Below, piece after piece: positions 59,380-64,000 of a DNA stretch of 64,000 nt (its first letter is position 1; each line of letters opens with the position of its first letter). The DNA comes from Micromonospora sp. NBC_01796 (GTDB lineage: Bacteria; Actinomycetota; Actinomycetes; Mycobacteriales; Micromonosporaceae): contig NZ_CP109078.1 in the NCBI RefSeq assembly GCF_035917455.1, forward strand, positions 2,418,001 to 2,482,000, in the 5' to 3' direction. The position numbers and the translations under genes are program-made. Below the pieces are notes generated by a model that did not search any database, was not told where the DNA came from, and saw only the letters and a program-made list of their open reading frames with translations.

Positions 59380-60108
59380 CTATGCCACGAAGCGAGAACG
59401 GCGTCGGCGTCCGATCAGGTAGCCCGCGCCGCCGAGGAGCAGAATCGCACCGCCAATGCCGGCCACGGTCGCTGCGTCGGCACCGGTCACGGGCAGCCCA
59501 CCGCCCTCGCCGCCGGGAGCGCCCGGGCTGGCGGAGGAAGCAGGGGTCGATGCAACGCTCGTCGTGGCGCTGGGCGTGGCGCTCGGTGTCGGTGTGGGCT
59601 GAGACGTCGGTGTCGGTGTCGGCTGAGACGCGCAGTCGGCCGCACGTGCGGCGTACAGGCCGTCGTTCAGGTAAGCCAGGTAGGTATCGATGGTCCCGTT
59701 CTTGAGCACCGTCTGCGTGGCCGCCTCCACGTTGGCACCAGCGCCCGTCAACGTCCGGACCACATTGATCCGCAGATCAGTTGACCAGGCGTTCTGCATG
59801 CCCGTCTTGAGGAACGCGCGGAGATCATCCGGGGTTCCCTTCAGCCGCTCCTGTATTGCGGGAGGCAGAACGATCAACGAGTCGGCCATTGCTGCGGCCA
59901 GGATATCGGCGGTCAACACCCGCACCTGTAGATCGGTGGCGGTGTCCAGGTCGATGGTGACAAGCTCGCGGATATCCTTGTACACCTTGCGCTCGACCGT
60001 TTGGCAGGCCTCGTTCAGCCCGGGCGCCTCGGTTTGAGCCACCGCCGGTGCTGCCGGAATGAAAAAGGCCAGCGCCACCAGGACGCCAGCCGGGACCTTC
60101 CATCGCAT
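59380..60108 (-). CDS. ALF-repeat LPXTG surface protein
   Basis: 242-residue exported protein. Signal peptide (about 1-24, ending AVAQ), an ALF-type helical repeat (LRAFLKTGMQNAWSTDLRIN, then VVRTLTGAGANVEAATQTVL), a Thr/Pro/Ser linker (PTPTPTSQPTPTPS) and a sortase-type end LPVTG with a hydrophobic helix and RRRRSRF. ATG 60108 follows GGGAGGAAG. ALF repeats occur in secreted actinobacterial proteins with no known role. Confidence 0.85.
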   Translation of the reverse strand: MRWKVPAGVLVALAFFIPAAPAVAQTEAPGLNEACQTVERKVYKDIRELVTIDLDTATDLQVRVLTADILAAAMADSLIVLPPAIQERLKGTPDDLRAFLKTGMQNAWSTDLRINVVRTLTGAGANVEAATQTVLKNGTIDTYLAYLNDGLYAARAADCASQPTPTPTSQPTPTPSATPSATTSVASTPASSASPGAPGGEGGGLPVTGADAATVAGIGGAILLLGGAGYLIGRRRRSRFVA

Positions 60109-60226
60109 GTAGATCTTCCTCCCCGTTACAGGCCAAAACACGGGGATACTACCGTCACCGGGCGGAAGATCAAGAAGAGATGAAAGCTCACTCGACGCGT
60201 GACCGACATGGCCCCGAACGCAGCGA

Positions 60227-60257
60227 CGCCCCCCGCGCTGGTGCAGCCGGGGGGGCG
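60227..60257 (-). terminator. Hairpin after second DUF397 gene
   Basis: 8-bp stem CGCCCCCC/GGGGGGCG (60227-60234, 60250-60257), 16 bp beyond the DUF397 stop. Confidence 0.5.
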
Positions 60258-60272
60258 CGTGAGGTCTGTCTG

Positions 60273-60464
60273 TTAGCCCTGCTTCGCCATGCCGACGAAG
60301 GCCCGCCACGCGTCGGGGGCGAAGGTCAGCGTGCCGCCGTCGCGGTTCTTCGTGTCACGGACCAGCACGCGGCCGGGAAGGTTGTCGGCAACCTCGACGC
60401 AGTCACCGCCCTGCCCGTTGCTGCGGGAGGACTTCCGCCAGCGCGGCGCATCGATCAGCTCCAT
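60273..60464 (-). CDS. DUF397 protein (second copy)
   Basis: 63-residue DUF397 protein: PRWRKSSRSNGQGGDCVEVA, DNLPGRVLVRDTKN and PDAWRAFVG. It overlaps the DUF5753 regulator gene by 10 bp, exactly as in the pair at 6684-7663, and differs from that copy at many positions, so the two loci are old paralogues and not a recent duplication. Confidence 0.9.
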   Translation of the reverse strand: MELIDAPRWRKSSRSNGQGGDCVEVADNLPGRVLVRDTKNRDGGTLTFAPDAWRAFVGMAKQG

Positions 60465-61249
60465 GATTCCGCTGCCTCCATGATCAGTTCGAGGGACGGA
60501 CGTCCGGGTAGAGCGTACTCGCGGATGGACTCCCAGATCTCCTCAAGGGCCGCCACCCGGTCCGGGTCCTCGACCACCCGGCCGTCCAGCGGATCGTCCA
60601 GGAACGCGACGGTCCGACCGTTGACGGTCGCGAGCGCCAGTGGTCCGTTGAGGCCGGGATACGCGCCCGCCGACGCCGGGACGACGGCGACGCTGACGGT
60701 CGGCAGGGCGCACGCCTGCACGATCGCGTGCAGTTGGTCGGCCATGACCTTCGGTCCGCCCACCGACCGGCGCAGCACCGCCTCGTCGAGCACCGCGAAC
60801 AGCCGGCACGGCTGCTCGTCCCGGCGCAGGACCGCCGCCCGCGCGATCCTGGTCGCCACCGTGACGTCCAGGTCCGGCACGCGCGTTCCGGCGTCCCGGA
60901 GGATGGCCCGGGCGTACGCCTCGGTCTGGAGCAGACCCGGGATTGCCGCCAGTTGGAAGCTTCGGACCATCGTGGCGTACTCCTCGTAGTCCAACCATGG
61001 CCTGATCCACACTGAGTCGCCGGACGTCGCCCGCGCCTCGGACGCGGATTCCTGGAACAGTTCCCCGGAGTCGAACACGATGTCGAGCTGTCGCGCTGTG
61101 TCCGATTGCGGCACCAGTCGGTTCGTCTCGATCTTGGCGATGAGCGATGTCGACACGTTCAGCCGATCGGCAAGCTGATCCTGCGTCATTCCGGACCTGG
61201 ATCGAGCGAACTTGAGGATTCTTCCCAGTCCTCCGTTGTGATTCGACAT
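60455..61249 (-). CDS. XRE-family regulator with DUF5753 (second WhiJ-like)
   Basis: 264-residue regulator. The HTH contains ARSRSGMTQDQLADRLN, then VSTSLIAKIETNR; the DUF5753 domain has FQLAAIPGLLQTEAYARAIL and AVVPASAGAYPGLNGPLAL. ATG 61249 is preferred for its GAAGGACTGGG; a longer reading from 61369 adds 40 residues without family similarity. It is divergent from the string of small genes beginning at 61464, as in WhiJ-type loci of Streptomyces. Confidence 0.9.
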   Translation of the reverse strand: MSNHNGGLGRILKFARSRSGMTQDQLADRLNVSTSLIAKIETNRLVPQSDTARQLDIVFDSGELFQESASEARATSGDSVWIRPWLDYEEYATMVRSFQLAAIPGLLQTEAYARAILRDAGTRVPDLDVTVATRIARAAVLRRDEQPCRLFAVLDEAVLRRSVGGPKVMADQLHAIVQACALPTVSVAVVPASAGAYPGLNGPLALATVNGRTVAFLDDPLDGRVVEDPDRVAALEEIWESIREYALPGRPSLELIMEAAESWS

Positions 61250-61402
61250 TCCCAGTCCTTCCCGGGCCCCCGTTGGGTCCGTCAGCTCTATTGCCGGTTG
61301 TTTATCTTCCGTCACTGACGGCTCTCGGTCCAGGGTGGAGAGCAGGCGCTTCCGCTCGAATCCAGTCACCGCGATAGATCAATAAGGACGGGCGGAAGCT
61401 GC

Positions 61403-61440
61403 GCGGGGCTGTCCCGTGGGGGACGACGGGACAGCCCCGC
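61403..61440 (+). promoter_or_regulatory. Hairpin in the leader of the small-gene operon
   Basis: Perfect 15-bp stem (61403-61417 with 61426-61440), 8-nt loop, ending 23 bp before ATG 61464. There is no gene end just upstream on this strand to terminate, so it may be an attenuator or mRNA-stabilising hairpin. Confidence 0.55.
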
Positions 61441-61463
61441 TTCCAGCTACCGAGGGAGTGCGA

Positions 61464-61661
61464 ATGTTCGTCGTTCAGGTCTGGTGGGACTTCGTACTAC
61501 GGTTGATCGCGCCGAGTCCGCCGCCGGAATCCACCGCACTTCCACCGCCGGTTCCGCCGTCCTGGGCGAACGAACCGACGGCCGTGCACCGGCCGTACGT
61601 AATCACGCTCGGCCAGCGACTGGGCTACGACGTCGCTCGGCGGAACGGGTACCGGCGGTGA
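61464..61661 (+). CDS. Small protein 1 of coupled operon
   Basis: 65-residue protein not recognised. The N-terminus is hydrophobic (FVVQVWWDFVLRLIAPSPPP), possibly membrane-associated, and the C-terminus basic (LGYDVARRNGYRR). ATG 61464 follows GAGGGAG. First of four genes joined by GTGA overlaps. Confidence 0.65.
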   Translation: MFVVQVWWDFVLRLIAPSPPPESTALPPPVPPSWANEPTAVHRPYVITLGQRLGYDVARRNGYRR

Positions 61662-61927
61662 ACGCGCGGGCGCTGGTGAGCGTCGGTGACATCGTCAACG
61701 CCGAAGCCGAGGACTACTACCGGGGCGGCCAGGTCGGCGTCCGGCACGGCGATGGTGACCTGCACATCCGCGTCACACACGTTCCGATGGACGCCGCGAC
61801 GTGGGCCGGCGACTGGGTGACTCTACGCGGCGTGGAGATGCCGCCTGGCCAGCCCGAACGACCCGAAGCGTGCTTCGTCGTACACGCTCGTGCCCTGCCC
61901 GGCTTCATCCCGGCGCCGCTGTCGTGA
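61658..61927 (+). CDS. Small protein 2 of coupled operon
   Basis: 89-residue soluble protein not recognised: VGDIVNAEAEDYYRGGQVGV then LHIRVTHVPMDAATWAGDWV, suggesting a small beta-barrel of the kind that ends with a valine-rich strand. GTG 61658 overlaps the previous stop by 4 bp. Similar genes are common next to DUF5753 regulators in actinomycetes, to my knowledge without known function. Confidence 0.72.
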   Translation: MNARALVSVGDIVNAEAEDYYRGGQVGVRHGDGDLHIRVTHVPMDAATWAGDWVTLRGVEMPPGQPERPEACFVVHARALPGFIPAPLS

Positions 61928-62208
61928 TCGACCCGAAGCCGGTCGCCACCCGGCCACTACACGTCCCGTTGCGGCCGATCTGGTGCTGCCGGGTCTGCGC
62001 CCAGCCGTGGCCGTGCGCGGATGCCCGGCTGGACCTGACGCAGAGCTTCCGGCATCAACACGTGGCCCTGACGATCTACCTCGCGACCCAGTTCGTGGAC
62101 GCCGTATCGGATCTCAACGTCTTCGACCCGGCCCTCGGTCCGCCCCCGGACACCCAAGCTCTCTACCAGCGCATGCTCGGGTGGGCACCCACCGGCCGCA
62201 CGAAGTGA
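61924..62208 (+). CDS. Small protein 3 of coupled operon, Cys motif
   Basis: 94-residue protein. The motif WCCRVCAQPWPCADARLDL (Cx2C...C) suggests a bound metal; the rest is helical (HVALTIYLATQFVDAVSDL). Proteins with this CxxC-PWPC pattern occur widely near XRE/DUF397 loci and are sometimes mislabelled flavin reductase. GTG 61924 overlaps the previous stop by 4 bp. Confidence 0.72.
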   Translation: MIDPKPVATRPLHVPLRPIWCCRVCAQPWPCADARLDLTQSFRHQHVALTIYLATQFVDAVSDLNVFDPALGPPPDTQALYQRMLGWAPTGRTK

Positions 62209-62312
62209 TCGACGTCCTGAAGGTCACAGTCGCCCTGGCCGTTCGCGCGACCGATGCCCTCGAAGACCTGTCTCGTGAGGCGCAGCCGCCCTCTGACCAG
62301 CACGACGAATAG
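62205..62312 (+). CDS. 35-residue protein 4 of coupled operon
   Basis: Very short gene: GTG 62205 overlaps the previous stop by 4 bp, in the same GTGA form as the two junctions before it, and ends in TAG at 62312. The product begins with a hydrophobic helix-like stretch (IDVLKVTVALAVRATDALED) and ends acidic. The repeated coupling is the main evidence. Confidence 0.55.
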   Translation: MIDVLKVTVALAVRATDALEDLSREAQPPSDQHDE

Positions 62313-62422
62313 AAAGGAGCGCCACAGTGACCGCCCGGTCGCGTGCCCCGCCTCTCGACGGGTGACAGACTAGTCGGGTGCTTCGATGATTGGCCCTATT
62401 TAGCACGATTGGATGGCTTTCA

Positions 62423-62629
62423 GTGAACGAGCCGGAGCTATTGGATCTGGTCGAAAACCTGTTCCGCGCTGCCGAGCACCCCGAGATCACCGAGGTTGGG
62501 CCGATTCCCGGCAGCGACCACGCCCCGGCGGGCGTAAAAGTGATGTTCGAGAGCGGCGCAAAGGGAATGCTGCTTGTCTTTCCTCGCGGCGGCTGGCCCA
62601 AGCAGTCAAGCCAGGGCGGGGGACGCTGA
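62423..62629 (+). CDS. Small protein, tandem paralogue A
   Basis: 68-residue protein of unknown function from GTG 62423 (an in-frame TTG at 62390 is possible). ELLDLVENLFRAAEHPEITE resembles LIDFTYQLLSRANHPDIAKV of the next gene, and both continue into a GV-V-G pattern, so the two are diverged duplicates. The stop and the next ATG share one base (TGATG). Confidence 0.65.
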   Translation: MNEPELLDLVENLFRAAEHPEITEVGPIPGSDHAPAGVKVMFESGAKGMLLVFPRGGWPKQSSQGGGR

Positions 62630-62916
62630 TGCGCGCACCCAGGCTCATCGACTTCACCTATCAGCTTCTCTCGCGCGCCAACCATCCCGACATCGCCAAG
62701 GTCGAGCTGCTGACTGACGTACCCGGAAACCAGATGTCCCCCTGCGGGGTGGTGGTCACCATGCGGGACGGCAAGGTCGTCCGTCTCAAGATCGTCCGCA
62801 CCTCCGGCCCCAGCGGGGACCGTCAGAGCGAGCCAGAACACATCCCCTACCCGGATTACGAGATCCCGGAGGTTCTGTCATGGCGCGAGGTAAGTGCAGC
62901 ACATGCGGAGTCGTAA
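62629..62916 (+). CDS. Small protein, tandem paralogue B
   Basis: 95-residue protein of unknown function. The first 55 residues match paralogue A in pattern (D-L/F, HP-D/E-I, GV-V, G-V at matching places). It then has an extra C-terminal part with EPEHIPYPDYEIPEVLSW. Translation coupled to A by TGATG. It overlaps the next Cys-rich small gene by 37 bp. Confidence 0.68.
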   Translation: MRAPRLIDFTYQLLSRANHPDIAKVELLTDVPGNQMSPCGVVVTMRDGKVVRLKIVRTSGPSGDRQSEPEHIPYPDYEIPEVLSWREVSAAHAES

Positions 62917-63008
62917 CCAGCGTTAACGCTGGTCAGCCAGCACCGATCCACCAGGAGAAGGGCAAGCGGAACACCTGCTCCGGCTCGGGAGCGGCGACCA
63001 CAAGCTAG
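62880..63008 (+). CDS. 42-residue Cys-containing small protein
   Basis: Short frame from ATG 62880 to TAG 63008: MARGKCSTCGVVTSVNAGQP at the start, one more Cys in NTCSGSG. CxxC suggests metal binding, perhaps half of a zinc ribbon. A GGAG-like site (CCGGAGG, about 62868) lies upstream at good distance. It overlaps the end of paralogue B, so the three small genes form one unit. Confidence 0.5.
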   Translation: MARGKCSTCGVVTSVNAGQPAPIHQEKGKRNTCSGSGAATTS

Positions 63009-63024
63009 CCGTCCCCACACCTGA

Positions 63025-63079
63025 CAGGCCCGCTCTGGACGTCCGTCGTCTTCCTCGCGGCGGCCCCAGAGCGGGTCTG
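63025..63079. terminator. Bidirectional hairpin terminator
   Basis: 14-bp stem with one wobble pair (63025-63038 with 63066-63079), between the small-gene unit and the convergent PaaE-like gene. Confidence 0.65.
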
Positions 63080-63112
63080 CATGGCCCTAACATGCTCGAA
63101 CGGACCGGCCGG

Positions 63113-64000
63113 TCAGGCGTCGTAGTCGACTACGAGGGTGTCGGTTACCGGGCTGGACTGGCAGGTTAGGACGTAGCCTCGGGCGACCTCGTCTGGTTCC
63201 AGGGCGTAGTTGCGGGCCATGGTCACCTCGCCGGTGACGACCTTCGCGCGGCAGGTCGAGCAGACGCCGCCCTTGCAGGCGTACGGGAGTTCGCCGCGTA
63301 CCTTGAGGGCCGCGTCGAGCACCCGTTCGGTGCGGCCCATCCGGAACGACGACGCCCGCCCGTCGAGCATGATCGTGACGTCGGTGCCGGCGGTGTCCGC
63401 CGTGGTCTGCCTGATCGGCGCCACGGGCGGCTCGTCGACATGGAACAACTCCGCGTGTACGGCGTCGCCGGGCACCCCGCGCGCGGCGAGCACCTCGCGG
63501 GCGTCGGTGACCATTCCGTACGGGCCGCAGAGGAACCATTCGTCGATCCGCTCGGCCGGCACCAGGTGCTCCAGCAGGCGGGTCAGCCGGTCGGCGTCCA
63601 CCCGGCCGGAGAGCAGTGCCGACTCGCCCGGTTCCCGGGACAGCACGTGGATCAGGTGCAGCCTCGTCGGGTAGCGGTCCTTCAGGTCTGCCAGTTCCTC
63701 GGTGAACATGACGCTGCGGGCGTTGCGGTTGCCGTACACCAGGGTGAAGGTGCTGGCCGGTTCGACGGCCAGGGCGGTCGCGACCAGGGCGAGCACCGGG
63801 GTGATGCCGGAGCCGGCGACCACCGCGCCGTAGTGGCGGGTCCGGTCCGGCCGGAATCCGGTGCTGAACTGGCCCAGCGGCGGCATCACCTCGACCGTGT
63901 CGCCGGCCCGCAGCAGCCGGCCGGCGAAGGCGGAGAACGCGCCACCGGGGATCTCCCGGACCCCGATCCGCAGCCGGCCGTGGTCGGCCAGGTCCGCCGG
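63113..64000 (-). CDS. paaE: PaaE-like ferredoxin/FAD oxidoreductase (5' truncated)
   Basis: Last 295 residues of a two-domain reductase; the start lies beyond the right edge. The FAD/NAD(P)H domain has VREIPGGAFSAFAGRLLRAG, GSGITPVLALVATAL and FLCGPYGMV. The C-terminal plant-type [2Fe-2S] domain has CKGGVCSTCRAKV and a last Cys in LTCQSSP. This order is that of PaaE, electron donor to the phenylacetyl-CoA epoxidase PaaABC. PaaE is usually the last paa gene, so others would lie beyond the edge. Other reductases of this class cannot be excluded. Confidence 0.85.
   Translation of the reverse strand, partial: PADLADHGRLRIGVREIPGGAFSAFAGRLLRAGDTVEVMPPLGQFSTGFRPDRTRHYGAVVAGSGITPVLALVATALAVEPASTFTLVYGNRNARSVMFTEELADLKDRYPTRLHLIHVLSREPGESALLSGRVDADRLTRLLEHLVPAERIDEWFLCGPYGMVTDAREVLAARGVPGDAVHAELFHVDEPPVAPIRQTTADTAGTDVTIMLDGRASSFRMGRTERVLDAALKVRGELPYACKGGVCSTCRAKVVTGEVTMARNYALEPDEVARGYVLTCQSSPVTDTLVVDYDA

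Overview
The window is high-GC actinomycete DNA, most probably from the family Micromonosporaceae (Micromonospora or a close relative). The support is: codon use strongly biased to G/C, XRE-DUF5753/DUF397 gene pairs, a type VII secretion (T7SS) locus with EccB, EccE and mycosin, the futalosine menaquinone enzyme MqnC, and many TANNNT boxes 6-8 nt before a start codon (leaderless genes). No rRNA, tRNA, CRISPR array or transposase gene was seen.

Layout. 1-4.5 kb: a truncated secreted M6 (immune inhibitor A-like) protease, a C45 N-acyltransferase-like peptidase and an alpha/beta hydrolase whose nucleophile position is Gly. 4.5-8.4 kb is an accessory patch: a coupled XRE / ImmA-IrrE peptidase / PIN cassette with a palindromic operator over its promoter, a DUF5753/DUF397 pair and a small secreted protein. 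8.6-17.5 kb: T7SS genes (a Pro/Ala-rich SseB-domain protein, mycosin, two WXG100 substrates, EccB, EccE) without EccC or EccD. 17.5-30.7 kb: a holin-like membrane protein, GNAT, RarD, MetH under a clear S-adenosylhomocysteine riboswitch, an ECF sigma/anti-sigma pair whose sigma gene lacks any usual start codon, PhoX with a PHO box, IclR, a second sigma with a membrane partner, and a DUF3152 protease.

30.8-53.7 kb is the respiratory core. On the minus strand run geranylgeranyl reductase, nuoA to nuoN (all 14 complex I genes, mostly overlapping by 1-4 bp) and a polyprenyl diphosphate synthase. MenG and MqnC lie just upstream. Quinone synthesis, side-chain saturation and the NADH dehydrogenase that reduces the quinone are therefore together. 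Upstream of the reductase are a near-consensus Rex operator and an IdeR/DmdR-like iron box, which suggests redox and iron control of the set.

53.8-64 kb is variable: a membrane glycosyltransferase-like protein, a quinone-oxidoreductase-like/AraC divergent pair, a TetR-SDR-SnoaL unit with three TACCGNNCGGTA operators, an ALF-repeat LPXTG protein, a second DUF5753/DUF397 (WhiJ-like) pair facing a string of overlapping small genes down to 35 codons, a tandem pair of related small proteins plus a 42-residue Cys protein, and a truncated PaaE-like reductase at the right edge. Strong hairpins separate most convergent units; three of them, with 17-23 bp perfect arms, look like dispersed repeats.
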